Assembly (NCBI RefSeq): GCF_014653785.1
Contig: NZ_BNAS01000001.1
Span: 310,001 to 374,000 of the forward strand
Length of the DNA stretch: 64,000 nt
Direction of reading: 5' to 3'
Origin: Promicromonospora soli
GTDB lineage: Bacteria; Actinomycetota; Actinomycetes; Actinomycetales; Cellulomonadaceae
Shown: positions 8,163 through 18,025 of the stretch, piece after piece
How positions within the stretch are numbered: the stretch's first letter is position 1
Layout of the letters: every line of letters starts with the position of its first letter
Translations under genes and position numbers: made by a program
The notes under the pieces: generated by a model
Told to the model about the DNA's origin: nothing
Seen by the model: only the letters and a program-made list of their open reading frames with translations
Databases searched by the model: none

Positions 8163-9260
8163 TTACAGCAGCGTCGCGTCCGCCGCCCGCAGCGCTACCG
8201 CACCCAGATCGCCGTCGGCCTCGACCGCCCAGGCCCGCTGGCGCGACGCGCCGTTGCCGCCCGCCCAGAGCACGCCCAGCAGCTCGGTCACGTGGTCGAG
8301 GTCGCCCATGTCCACCAGGGCGTCGCGGACGTGGTCCACGAGCGCGCCCACGACGTCGTGCGCCGGGGCGGGCCGCCAGGTCCGGGGGTCCAGGAGGTCA
8401 CCGGCGAGGCCCGAGCGCCCGGCCCGCCAGAGCGCCGTGCGCAGGATCTCGATGGGTACGTCGGGTGTTGGAGAGTCCGCCGCCCGCGCCGCCGTCTCCA
8501 CGAGGCCACGGGCCAGCGCGGCGAGCAGCGTCGCCGTGTCCGCGGAGAGGCACACGTCGGCGACCCGGATCTCCACGGTCGGATAGCGCGCCGAAAGGCG
8601 CGCGTCGAAGTAGATCATCCCCTTGTCCAGGATCGTTCCGGTCGCGAGCAGGCCGTCCACGGCCGCGTGGTAGGCCTCCGGGGTGCCGAAGCACCGCGTG
8701 GGGCCTGACGTCGGCCAGCGGGACCAGACCTGGGAGCGGAAGCTCGCATACGCGGAGTCGACGCCCATCCAGTACGGCGAGTTCGCCGACAGGGCCATGA
8801 GCGGCGCCAGCCACGGCCCGATGCGGTCCAGCACCGCTACGCCCTCGGCGTCGTCGGCCACCGCGACATGCACGTGGCAGCCGCTGGTGAGCTGCTCGCG
8901 GGCGGTCAGGCCGAACTCCGCGCGGGCGGCCAGGTACCGGAGCTTGTCGACGGTCGTGCCGTCGACCGGCAGCGGTGAGGTGGCGAGGGCCGCGATGCGC
9001 GCGTCGTGCCGGTCCGCCGCGGCTTGTGCCCCCGTCCGGTTCGCCCGGATCGCCGCGGCGATGTCCTCGAGCGCCGCGAGCGGCGGCGTGGCCGTCTCGA
9101 TCTGCTCCTGCATGAACTCGTGCTCCAGCGGCCCGTCGGTCGGCTCGGCAGTACCGATCACGGCCCCGGCCCGAGGGACCGGAGCCCCGTCGTGCCCGAC
9201 CAGCAGCAGCTCCTCCTCGACACCGACGGTGCGCGCCGTCCCAGTCCCCGTGCCAGTCAC
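8163..9260 (-). CDS. YbdK-type carboxylate-amine (glutamate-cysteine-like) ligase
   Basis: The 365-residue protein matches the GCS2/YbdK family of ATP-dependent carboxylate-amine ligases. Visible signatures are TVGVEEELLLV at the N-terminus, the acidic EHEFMQEQIETATPP segment near residue 50, and SGCHVHVAVAD near residue 125, which holds metal-binding residues. In actinobacteria these are often called glutamate-cysteine ligase, but many lack that activity in vivo, so the product is uncertain. The GTG start at 9260 has GCGAGG directly adjacent and is not ideal; no better in-frame start exists before the conserved VEEE. It lies 35 bp downstream of dxs on the same strand. Confidence 0.82.
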   Translation of the reverse strand: MTGTGTGTARTVGVEEELLLVGHDGAPVPRAGAVIGTAEPTDGPLEHEFMQEQIETATPPLAALEDIAAAIRANRTGAQAAADRHDARIAALATSPLPVDGTTVDKLRYLAARAEFGLTAREQLTSGCHVHVAVADDAEGVAVLDRIGPWLAPLMALSANSPYWMGVDSAYASFRSQVWSRWPTSGPTRCFGTPEAYHAAVDGLLATGTILDKGMIYFDARLSARYPTVEIRVADVCLSADTATLLAALARGLVETAARAADSPTPDVPIEILRTALWRAGRSGLAGDLLDPRTWRPAPAHDVVGALVDHVRDALVDMGDLDHVTELLGVLWAGGNGASRQRAWAVEADGDLGAVALRAADATLL

Positions 9261-9295
9261 CCTCGCAGTCTCACACGCCGCACACGGGACAGGCG

Positions 9296-11194
9296 TCAGA
9301 GCAGCGCGAGTGCCGCGAGCGCGTCCCGGGTGGCGTCCGCGGCGGTCATGCGCTGCGCCCTGACGATGTGGTCCCGGCTCGCGTGGTCGAGGAACTGGAC
9401 CGGCAGGCCGATGTGCACCTGCGGCGTCCCGATGCCCTGCTCCCCCGCGCGCTGCGCGAGCATGTCGCCGACGCCGCCGTCGACCACGCCGTCCTCCACC
9501 GTGACCACCAGGTCGTGCTCGCCGCACAGCTTGACCAGGTTCTCCGGGACGGGCAGCACCCACGTCGGGGACGCGACCGTGGCCTCGACGCCGTGCGCCG
9601 CGAGCGCCTCGCCGGTCTCCATGGCGCAGCTGGCCATCGAGCCGACGCCGACGACGAGCACGCGCCGGGTCACCCCGCTGGTCGAGCCGGTCGAGACCCT
9701 GGCCTCGAACTTCCCCACGACGTCCACGCCGTCGAGCTCCTCGACCGCCGGGATGTCCTCGCCCACGGCGCCCTTGGGGTAGCGCACCACGGTGGGCGCG
9801 TCGTCGACGTCGACGGCGGCGCGCAGCGCGGCGCGCAGCGTCGTCTCGTCGCGCGGGGCGGCGAGGCGCAGACCGGGGACGATGCGCAGCATTGCCATGT
9901 CCCACATGCCGTTGTGGCTGGCGCCGTCGTCGCCGGTGATGCCGGCGCGGTCGAGCACGAAGGTGACGCCGGCCTTGTGCAGGGCGACGTCCATCAGGAC
10001 CTGGTCGAACGCCCGGTTCAGGAACGTGGCGTAGACGGCGACGACGGGGTGCAGGCCGGCGAAGGCCATGCCGGCCGCTGACGTCGCGGCGTGCTGCTCG
10101 GCGATCCCGACGTCGAACGTGCGCTCCGGGAACTGCTCCTGGAAGGGCGCGAGCCCCACGGGGTGCAGCATGGCGGCGGTGATCGCCACGACGTCGGGCC
10201 GGCGGCGGCCGATCTTCACGATCTCGTCCGCGAAGACCTTGGTCCAGCCGAACCGGCTGGGCGCGACCGGCAGCCCGGTCTCGGGGTGGATGACGCCGAC
10301 GGCGTGGAACCGGTCGGCGATGTCCTCCTCGGCGGGCTTGTAGCCACGGCCCTTCTCGGTGATCGCGTGCACGATCACGGGGCGGCCGTACGCCTTGGCA
10401 CGGCCGAGCGCCCGCTCGAGCGCCTCGGTGTCGTGGCCGTCGACGGGGCCGATGTACTTGATGCCCAGGTCCTCGAACAGGCCCTGAGGCGCCACGACGT
10501 CCTTGAGGCCCTTCTTCAGGCCGTGCAGCCAGCGCCACGCGAAGCGTCCGGGCGGGCCGGAGCGGTGCAGGGCGCGCGTGCCCCAGCTGAGGAAGGCCTC
10601 GTAGCCGCGCGTGGTGCGCAGGGTGTCGAGGTGGTTCGCGAGCCCGCCGATGGTCGGTGAGTAGGACCGGCCGTTGTCGTTGACGACGACCACAAGCTTG
10701 CGGTCCCGGCTCTCCGCGATGTTGTTCAGGGCCTCCCAGGCCATGCCGCCGGTGAGGGCACCGTCGCCGATGACGGCGACCACGTGGTCGTCCTTGCCGC
10801 GCACCTGGTTGGCCTTGGCGATGCCGTCCGCCCAGGACAGGGCGGTCGAGGCGTGGGAGTTCTCCACGACGTCGTGCGGGGACTCGGCGCGGCTCGGGTA
10901 GCCGGACATGCCGCCGCGCTTGCGCAGGTCGGAGAAGTCGTGGCGGCCCGTGAGCAGCTTGTGCACGTAGGACTGGTGGCCGGTGTCGAACACGAGGGTG
11001 TCGCGCGGCGAGTCGAAGACGCGGTGCAGGGCGATGGTCAGCTCGACGACACCGAGGTTCGGGCCGAGGTGCCCGCCGGTGCGCGAGACATTGTCGACCA
11101 GGAACCTGCGGATCTCCTCGGCGAGCTCCGGCATCTGCCCGGGCGTCATCGCCCGGACGTCCTCGGGGATGCGGATATCACTCAGCAGACCCAT
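9296..11194 (-). CDS. dxs: 1-deoxy-D-xylulose-5-phosphate synthase
   Basis: The 632-residue enzyme condenses pyruvate with glyceraldehyde-3-phosphate, the first step of the MEP pathway to isoprenoids, using thiamine diphosphate. Signatures: [16 protein letters not shown] in the N-terminal domain, the ThDP/Mg motif [16 protein letters not shown] near residue 150, [12 protein letters not shown] with the catalytic Glu near 365, and [18 protein letters not shown]. Length matches the family. The ATG at 11194 has GAAAGGA upstream. Residues ~499-505 (VSTGSTS) are encoded by a 20-bp tract nearly identical to half of the palindrome at 30863-30900, suggesting a repeat inserted in the linker before the C-terminal domain. 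Confidence 0.97.
   Translation of the reverse strand: MGLLSDIRIPEDVRAMTPGQMPELAEEIRRFLVDNVSRTGGHLGPNLGVVELTIALHRVFDSPRDTLVFDTGHQSYVHKLLTGRHDFSDLRKRGGMSGYPSRAESPHDVVENSHASTALSWADGIAKANQVRGKDDHVVAVIGDGALTGGMAWEALNNIAESRDRKLVVVVNDNGRSYSPTIGGLANHLDTLRTTRGYEAFLSWGTRALHRSGPPGRFAWRWLHGLKKGLKDVVAPQGLFEDLGIKYIGPVDGHDTEALERALGRAKAYGRPVIVHAITEKGRGYKPAEEDIADRFHAVGVIHPETGLPVAPSRFGWTKVFADEIVKIGRRRPDVVAITAAMLHPVGLAPFQEQFPERTFDVGIAEQHAATSAAGMAFAGLHPVVAVYATFLNRAFDQVLMDVALHKAGVTFVLDRAGITGDDGASHNGMWDMAMLRIVPGLRLAAPRDETTLRAALRAAVDVDDAPTVVRYPKGAVGEDIPAVEELDGVDVVGKFEARVSTGSTSGVTRRVLVVGVGSMASCAMETGEALAAHGVEATVASPTWVLPVPENLVKLCGEHDLVVTVEDGVVDGGVGDMLAQRAGEQGIGTPQVHIGLPVQFLDHASRDHIVRAQRMTAADATRDALAALALL
9679..9698. 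repeat. half-copy of the 38-bp palindrome inside dxs
   Basis: TGGTCGAGCCGGTCGAGACC matches the right half of the palindrome region (30884-30903) at 19 of 20 bases. It is in frame and encodes part of RVSTGSTSG in a predicted loop of Dxs. Confidence 0.6.
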
Positions 11195-11354
11195 GCGCGT
11201 CCTTTCGTCGTGCCCCCCAGCAGGGGAATCGGGGCCCCACTCTAAGGGGCGCCGACCTCTCCACTGTGCCACGTGAGCCCTGGCTCGCACGTCTGTCTCC
11301 CGAACCTCCACACCGATGTGGCCAGATTCATATGCACCAGGAGGAGAACTCTTT

Positions 11355-11360
11355 ACCATG
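11355..11360 (+). promoter_or_regulatory. -10 box TACCAT, probable leaderless start of guaB1
   Basis: TACCAT lies seven bases before the GTG at 11368. An AGGAGGAG tract at 11339-11346 is too far (22 bases) from the GTG to serve it. An ATG-AGT-TAA triplet run (11358-11366) overlaps this box; it would be a two-codon upstream frame only if transcription started further upstream. Confidence 0.4.
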
Positions 11361-11361
11361 A

Positions 11362-12819
<1,458 letters not shown>

Positions 12820-12824
12820 CCCCC

Positions 12825-12891
12825 TTGGTTGTGGGCGCGATCGTTGCGCCTAAAACGGGCGCATAGTCGCAACGATCCCGCCCACAACCAA
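12825..12891. repeat. 61-bp hairpin element, copy A (bidirectional terminator position)
   Basis: Arms 12825-12848 and 12868-12891 are 24-bp inverted repeats with one mismatch, around the loop CCTAAAACGGGCGCATAGT (12849-12867). It lies exactly between the convergent ends of guaB1 (12819) and helR (12900). A second copy in the opposite orientation lies at 30793-30853. Confidence 0.85.
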
Positions 12892-12899
12892 CCTCGCGG

Positions 12900-14942
12900 T
12901 CACTCGACGATCACCAGCCGGCGCGTCGGGCGGGTCAGCGCGACGTAGAGGTCGCGCTCGCCGCCCGGGCGCGCGTGCCGAATGCCCTCGGGGTCGGCGA
13001 CCACCACGGCGTCGAACTCCAGGCCGCGCACCTGGGAGACCGGCACCACGCGCGCCGCACCGTCCAGCGCCTCGGCCAGGCCGGGCGCGGCGTCGTCCGC
13101 CGCGACCACGGCCACGAGGTCGCCGTGCGCCGCCTCCGTGGCCACCTCCTCCACCACTGCCGCGGCCAGGTCGCCGCCCGCCGGACGACGCCGGGGCTCG
13201 TCCCCGTGCCGGACCGCGCGGCTCGGCGCCTGGTACGGGGCGATCTCCGCCAGGAGCGGCGCCGCCACCTCCAGGACCTCGGCAGTGGTGCGGTAGCAGA
13301 CGGTCAGGGTGCGCACGTCGGCGCGCTTCGCCAGGTCGCTGCCCAGCGCGTCGGCCCAGGACGCGGCGCCCGTCGCGGGCCCGGCCTGGGCCAGGTCGCC
13401 GACCACCGTCATCGAGCGGCCCGGGCAGCGGCGCAGGACCGAGCGCCACTGCATCGGCGTCAGTTCCTGGGCCTCGTCCACGACCACGTGCCCGTAGATC
13501 TTCGCCGGCGGTCCGTTCACCAGGTGCTCGGCCTCGTCGAGCAGCGGCAGGTGGGCGGCGGTCCAGGCCTCGGCGTCCCCGAGGGCGCCGTCGAGCGCGA
13601 GCTCCGGGTGCGCCTCCAGCACGTCCAGCACCACGTCGTCCCGATCCAGGCGCGGCCACGCGGCCTCGACCGCCCGCTCCAGGGCGAGGTCGTCGGCCAG
13701 CTCCGCCCGCAGCGCACCCGGGTCCAGCTCGGCGACGGCGGCGGCGTGCCCGAAGGCGCCGCCCTCGTCGGGGGCGAAGCCCAGCCGCTCCAGGTCCTTC
13801 CCCGCGGCCCGGTCGAGGTTCACGCCGCCGGTCAGCACCTCCATGTCCTCGTCCAGCCTCGCGAGCAGCACGCGGGCACGGGCCTGGACCTCGTCGGCCA
13901 CGAAGTCCACGACGAGATCCTTGAACAGCGCCCTGGCCTGGTTGTGCGGCAGGCCGGCACCCCCGGCGGTCTGCCGCGCCTCAGCGAGGGCGCGCTCGTC
14001 CAGCGTGGCCGGGTCGCCGTCGACCAGCACCGTCAGGGTGCCGGCGGGCGCCTGGTACTGCCGCACGATGTCGGCCATCTCGTCGGCGAGCCGGACGTCG
14101 CCGGCGGCGCGACGCAGGTCGTGGCCCACGGCTGGGGCCTCGGCCACGCCCAGGGCGTCGGCGACCAGGTGGTCGGCGGTGCTCATCGCCACGTCGTTCT
14201 CGCCGAGCGAGGGCAGCACCTCGGCGATGTAGTCGAGGAAGCGCGAGTTGGGGCCGAGCACGAGGACGCCGTCGGCCCGGGCCTCGTCGAAACCCGCCAG
14301 GACGTAGGCCGCGCGGTGCAGGGCGACCACCGTCTTGCCCGTCCCCGGGCCGCCCTCCACGACGGTGACGCCGCGGTGTGCCGAACGGATGACCGCGTCC
14401 TGCTCGGCCTGCAGCGTGGAGACGACGTCGCGCATGCGGCCGGTGCGCCGGGCGCTGATGGCTTCCAGGAGCGGCCCGTCGCCGACGACGTCGTCCTGCC
14501 CGGGCTCCGTGCCGTCCAGGAGCTCGTCGCTGACCTGCGAGACCCTGCGCCCGTCCAGACGGAGGTGCCGGCGCCGGTGCAGCCCCATCGGGTGGGCGGC
14601 GGTGGCGGCGTAGAACGGGCGGGCCGCGTCGGCGCGCCAGTCGACGAGCAGCTGGTCGTCACCGTCGCTCAGACCGGTGCGGCCGATGTGCAGCGAGCGG
14701 CCGTCGGCACCGTCGATGCGGCCGAAGCAGAGGTGGTGCTCCGCCGCGCCCAGGGTGCGCGCCCGGCGACTGAGCATGGCGACGCGCACCTCGCGGGTGT
14801 ACGCCTCCCCCGGGTCGGTCGAGGACCTGCGTACCGCGTCGTCGAGGTCCGCGCGCACCCGCGCCACCTCGCCGTCGAGCCGCGCGTACATGGCGTTGAC
14901 GTGCTCCTGCTCGACGGCCTGCTCGGTGTGGCGCTGCTGCAC
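12900..14942 (-). CDS. helR: HelD-family RNA polymerase recycling ATPase HelR
   Basis: The 680-residue protein is a UvrD/PcrA-like SF1 ATPase of the HelD group. An N-terminal coiled coil (residues 1-70) precedes Walker A EGGPGTGKTVVALHRA near residue 198; Walker B is GHVVVDEAQELTPMQW near 490; the C-terminal lobe ends LYVALTRPTRRLVIVE. Actinobacterial HelR dissociates stalled RNA polymerase and displaces rifampicin-bound enzyme, giving rifamycin tolerance. Assignment as HelR rather than another HelD class is from length and overall pattern. GTG at 14942 is chosen because AGAGGAG lies five bases upstream. A degenerate 12-bp tandem repeat lies upstream of the gene. Confidence 0.85.
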   Translation of the reverse strand: MQQRHTEQAVEQEHVNAMYARLDGEVARVRADLDDAVRRSSTDPGEAYTREVRVAMLSRRARTLGAAEHHLCFGRIDGADGRSLHIGRTGLSDGDDQLLVDWRADAARPFYAATAAHPMGLHRRRHLRLDGRRVSQVSDELLDGTEPGQDDVVGDGPLLEAISARRTGRMRDVVSTLQAEQDAVIRSAHRGVTVVEGGPGTGKTVVALHRAAYVLAGFDEARADGVLVLGPNSRFLDYIAEVLPSLGENDVAMSTADHLVADALGVAEAPAVGHDLRRAAGDVRLADEMADIVRQYQAPAGTLTVLVDGDPATLDERALAEARQTAGGAGLPHNQARALFKDLVVDFVADEVQARARVLLARLDEDMEVLTGGVNLDRAAGKDLERLGFAPDEGGAFGHAAAVAELDPGALRAELADDLALERAVEAAWPRLDRDDVVLDVLEAHPELALDGALGDAEAWTAAHLPLLDEAEHLVNGPPAKIYGHVVVDEAQELTPMQWRSVLRRCPGRSMTVVGDLAQAGPATGAASWADALGSDLAKRADVRTLTVCYRTTAEVLEVAAPLLAEIAPYQAPSRAVRHGDEPRRRPAGGDLAAAVVEEVATEAAHGDLVAVVAADDAAPGLAEALDGAARVVPVSQVRGLEFDAVVVADPEGIRHARPGGERDLYVALTRPTRRLVIVE

Positions 14943-15022
14943 GGGTCTCCTCTTGGTCGGGGGCCTGGTGTCAACGCGGACGAATCCCAGAACGTTCCCA
15001 GGTATGCACCGCACTCGGGCGT

Positions 15023-15070
15023 GGCGAGGGGCCTGGCGAGGGGCTTGGCGACGGGCCTGGCAGCGGGCTC
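15023..15070. repeat. four degenerate 12-bp tandem repeats upstream of helR
   Basis: Units start at 15023, 15035, 15047 and 15059 (GGCGAGGGGCCT, GGCGAGGGGCTT, GGCGACGGGCCT, GGCAGCGGGCTC). They lie in the 138-bp spacer between helR and the DUF1801 gene. A TTGACA on the minus strand (14969-14974) could be a -35 element, but no -10 follows at the right distance. Confidence 0.6.
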
Positions 15071-15080
15071 AGCCGGCGGG

Positions 15081-15509
15081 TCAGGACTCGCGGGCCCGCT
15101 GCCCGAACGTCCCGGCGGTGACCGTCGCCCAGGAGCGGCGCAAGATCTCCTCGAGCACCGCCAGGTCCACCGTTTCCAGGTCCTTCAGATACAGGCAGCC
15201 GACGCCGGTGGTGTGCGGGCCGAGCCGGGCGAGCAGGTCCTCGTGCGCGCCGATCCCGTCCGGGAGGTACACGGTGCTGGCGGCCTTTCGGGGCGAGAAG
15301 CTCGCGGCGGGGGCGTCCCCGGAGTGGCCGCTGGCGTACTCGTAGTGGTACTCGCCGAAGCCGATCACCGACGTGCCGAACATGCGCGGGGCCTCGCCCG
15401 TCACCCGCTCCATGAGGTCGCGGAGGGTGTGCGCGTCGCGCCGCCGGACGGCCGGCGTGACCGCGTCGAGGTAGGCGGCGGGGTCGTCGTCGGTCCAGGT
15501 AGTGACCAT
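15081..15509 (-). CDS. DUF1801 (YdhG-like) protein
   Basis: The 142-residue protein matches the DUF1801/YdhG fold: residues ~15-45 carry the helical TPAVRRRDAHTLRDLMERVT, ~50-65 carry MFGTSVIGFGEYHYEY, and ~80-110 carry KAASTVYLPDGIG and GCLYLKDLETVDLAVLEEIL. Members are small cytoplasmic proteins of unknown function related to the iron-chaperone-like YdhG/frataxin superfamily. The ATG at 15509 begins the domain. It is divergent from the phosphotransferase homologue. No catalytic residues are known for the family. Confidence 0.75.
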   Translation of the reverse strand: MVTTWTDDDPAAYLDAVTPAVRRRDAHTLRDLMERVTGEAPRMFGTSVIGFGEYHYEYASGHSGDAPAASFSPRKAASTVYLPDGIGAHEDLLARLGPHTTGVGCLYLKDLETVDLAVLEEILRRSWATVTAGTFGQRARES

Positions 15510-15635
15510 GGTCCCAGTATGGGCATGCGACTGCTCGGTTGGTCGGCCGACGGCGCGAGGCGGGCACCCAGTACCGTTGACGATCGCCCTCACCACGCCA
15601 CACAGCAGAAGCCGCACACCAACAAGGAGGCCGCC

Positions 15636-16337
15636 GTGGTCGCTGCCGACCTCGACGTCACCGTCGACCTCGCCCGGTCGCTGCTGGAGGAGCAGCACCC
15701 CGACCTCGCCGACCGGCCGCTCCAGCTGGTCGCGAACGGCTGGGACAACGTGATGATCCGGCTGGGCGACGACCTCGCCCTGCGCCTCCCCCGGCGCGAG
15801 CTCGGGGCTCAGCTCATGCGCAACGAGCACCAGGTGCTCCCGCTGCTCGCCCCGCGGCTGCCGGTCGCCGTCCCTGACCCCGTCCGCACGGGCGTGCCCA
15901 GCCCGGCGCTCGGCTACCCGTGGCCGTGGGGCGTCGTGCGCTGGGCCGACGGCGTCGCGGCGGCCACCGTCCCAGCCACGGAGCGCACCCCCTGGGCCGA
16001 ACACCTGGCGCGCTTCTTCGTGGCGCTGCACCAGCCCGCGACGGACGACGGCCGGCTCTCCGCGGTCATCGACTTCGGGGACGTGACCAGCGGCGACCCG
16101 GCGTCGGACCTCGGCACGATGTGGCTCACCTTCGACGCCGAGGGCCGGAAGAGGTTCCGCCGCGTTGTGGACGCCGAGGCGCGGGACGGGCGCGGCTGGG
16201 ACACCGGGATGTGGCGCAGGGCCCAGGGCTGGGCCCTGCTGTACACGACCATCTGCTTCTCCTACCCGGACACGCACCCGATCATGGTCCGCGTCGGGGA
16301 GCACGCGGTCGAGCAGCTCTTCAGCGAGGGTGCCTGA
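15636..16337 (+). CDS. aminoglycoside phosphotransferase homologue lacking the catalytic loop
   Basis: The 233-residue protein aligns to APH/choline-kinase-like proteins that are normally ~300 residues. The N-lobe is present (LVANGWDNVMIRLGDDLALR, RRELGAQLMRNEHQVLPLL) and so is the end of the C-lobe (GRLSAVIDFGDVTSGDPASD, residues ~142-161). Between them, FFVALHQPATDD runs straight into GRLSAVIDFG, so about 70 residues containing the Brenner motif HGDxHxxN are missing in frame. Without that loop, phosphotransfer should be lost, although the metal-binding DFGD remains. The GTG at 15636 has AAGGAGG five bases upstream, so translation seems intact. It is a decaying gene or a binding-only pseudo-kinase. 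Confidence 0.8.
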   Translation: MVAADLDVTVDLARSLLEEQHPDLADRPLQLVANGWDNVMIRLGDDLALRLPRRELGAQLMRNEHQVLPLLAPRLPVAVPDPVRTGVPSPALGYPWPWGVVRWADGVAAATVPATERTPWAEHLARFFVALHQPATDDGRLSAVIDFGDVTSGDPASDLGTMWLTFDAEGRKRFRRVVDAEARDGRGWDTGMWRRAQGWALLYTTICFSYPDTHPIMVRVGEHAVEQLFSEGA

Positions 16338-16349
16338 CCGTCCGTCGGG

Positions 16350-17282
16350 TCAGAGCTGGACGGCCGTCGTGTTCGCCCCGCACACCAGCACTGCTACCCG
16401 CTCCCCCGGCTCCGGCACATAGGTGCCGGACAGCAGCGCGGCGAGCGCCGTCGCGCCGCCGGGCTCGGCCACGACCCGCGCCGCCTCCCAGAGGGAGAGC
16501 TGGGCCGCCGCGATCGCGTCGTCGGTGACCAGGACGGACTCCGCCACGAACTGCTGAGCCAGCGGGAACATGAGCTGCCCCACCTGCTTGGGCGCGAGCG
16601 AGTCGGCCGCGATCCCCTCGGTCGGAGCGTCCACCGGCATGCCGGCCGCGAGCGCCCGGTGCAGGGTCGGCGCACCCTCCGGCTCCACGGCGACTACGCG
16701 CACGTCGCCGCGGTACCAGGCTGCGATGCCGCCGATGAGCCCGCCGCCGCCCACGGCGACGAGCAGCGTGTCGAGGTCCGGCAGGTCCTGCGCGATCTCC
16801 AGCCCGAGCGTGCCCTGCCCGATCAGGGTCTCGGGCTGGTCGTAGGCGTGCACGGTCATGGCGCCCGTTCCGGCGACGAACGCTTCGCTCGCGGCGAGCG
16901 CGTCGGCGTAGCGGTCGCCGCCAACGACGAGCTTCGCGCCGTACCCGCGGATGCGTTCGGCCTTGGCCGGGGAGGTCACGCTCGGCACGAAGATCGTCGC
17001 GGGGATGCCGAGCCGGGCCGCGGCATAGGCGACGGCCGCCCCGTGGTTGCCGCCCGAGGCCGCGACGACGCCGGCGTCGGGCACGTCGCGGGTCAGGAGG
17101 CTGGTGAACGCGCCGCGTGCCTTGAACGAGCCGGAGTGCTGGAGGCACTCGAGCTTGAGCGCCACCGGCCGCGCCGGGCGGCCGAAGTCCGCCAGGTCGA
17201 CGTCCAGCACGGGCGTGTGCCGCACGTGCGGGCGGATCACGGCAGCGGCGTCGCGGATCGCGTCGCGGGTCACTTCGGTCAT
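16350..17282 (-). CDS. PLP-dependent threonine/serine dehydratase
   Basis: The 310-residue protein is a fold-type II PLP enzyme. The PLP lysine lies in QHSGSFKARGA near residue 52, the substrate loop is VAASGGNHGAAVAYAA near 78, and the glycine-rich phosphate loop is VAVGGGGLIGGIAAW near 175. These fit catabolic threonine or serine dehydratases and related racemases; it lacks the C-terminal ACT regulatory domain of biosynthetic IlvA. AGGAGG precedes the ATG at 17282, which overlaps the stop of the nucleotidyltransferase gene by four bases, so translation is probably coupled. Confidence 0.85.
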   Translation of the reverse strand: MTEVTRDAIRDAAAVIRPHVRHTPVLDVDLADFGRPARPVALKLECLQHSGSFKARGAFTSLLTRDVPDAGVVAASGGNHGAAVAYAAARLGIPATIFVPSVTSPAKAERIRGYGAKLVVGGDRYADALAASEAFVAGTGAMTVHAYDQPETLIGQGTLGLEIAQDLPDLDTLLVAVGGGGLIGGIAAWYRGDVRVVAVEPEGAPTLHRALAAGMPVDAPTEGIAADSLAPKQVGQLMFPLAQQFVAESVLVTDDAIAAAQLSLWEAARVVAEPGGATALAALLSGTYVPEPGERVAVLVCGANTTAVQL

Positions 17283-18025
17283 CGCGTCCTCCTGAGCTCT
17301 TCGAGCACTCCGGTCAGCCTGCCGGCGAGGGCCGCGTCGTGCCGTGCAGCCTCGTCGCCGATCGCGCGGACCGCGGCGTCGTGCGCCTTCCGCAGCTCCA
17401 CCGGGCCGACGGCCGCCGCGCGCACCCGGGCGAGGGCGTCCAGCTCGGCGGCGGGCAGGTCGTCGACGCCGCGGCCCTGATGGGGGTTGAGCCCGTGCCG
17501 CAGGCAGGCGAGCGAGACGAGCTGCTCGCGGACGCCGTCGAGCATGCTCACGGCTTGCCAGTGGCGGCCGCGGGCGATCGCGGACCGGGCGTGGAGCGCG
17601 TGCAGCCACGCCATGCCGATCAGCCGCTCCGGGCCGGGCGGTGGGAGGTGCGCGGGCGGGTTGGTGTCTCCGAACAGCAGCCGGAACCCCGGACCGGTCT
17701 CGCCGAACCGCTCGTACGGCCAGAACGACACGTCCACCTGCAGCGACCCGGCCAGCAGGAACACCCGGTACAGCACGCCGCCGGCCACGACGTCCAGATG
17801 ATGCACGGCGCCGTGCGTCGTGTACATCGTCTCGGTCCACCGCGCGGCGACGTCGGCGGGTTCGCCGTCGGCAGCGATCCGCAGCACCAGGTCGATGTCC
17901 GACCACTCGTCCTCGCGCCCGGTCGCGCCGGAGCCGACCAGCGCGGCGGCGGCCACGGCGTCGTCGGCCCGGGCCGCGGCCACCAGCATCTCGCGCAGCG
18001 CCTCGCGGGTGTCGCTGGTGAACAT
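17279..18025 (-). CDS. nucleotidyltransferase-fold protein
   Basis: The 248-residue protein starts with a minimal nucleotidyltransferase domain: AAALVGSGATGREDEWSDID (residues ~25-45) carries the GS and DxD catalytic motif of the pol-beta superfamily. The following ~150 residues are alpha-helical, as in aminoglycoside-adenylyltransferase-like and lincosamide-type enzymes. It may adenylylate a small molecule, or be a housekeeping paralogue of unknown substrate. Start and stop overlap the neighbouring genes (1 bp with the NUDIX gene, 4 bp with the dehydratase gene), so the three form a tightly coupled operon. Confidence 0.7.
   Translation of the reverse strand: MFTSDTREALREMLVAAARADDAVAAAALVGSGATGREDEWSDIDLVLRIAADGEPADVAARWTETMYTTHGAVHHLDVVAGGVLYRVFLLAGSLQVDVSFWPYERFGETGPGFRLLFGDTNPPAHLPPPGPERLIGMAWLHALHARSAIARGRHWQAVSMLDGVREQLVSLACLRHGLNPHQGRGVDDLPAAELDALARVRAAAVGPVELRKAHDAAVRAIGDEAARHDAALAGRLTGVLEELRRTR

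Noticed and set aside
14969-14974. TTGACA as a complete helR promoter
   Set aside because: No acceptable -10 element follows at 16-18 bp, so only a lone -35-like hexamer is present.
15040-15058. A true rifamycin-associated element upstream of helR
   Set aside because: Only the left half resembles the remembered consensus; the right half lacks the inverted CAAG and the sequence is part of a tandem repeat.
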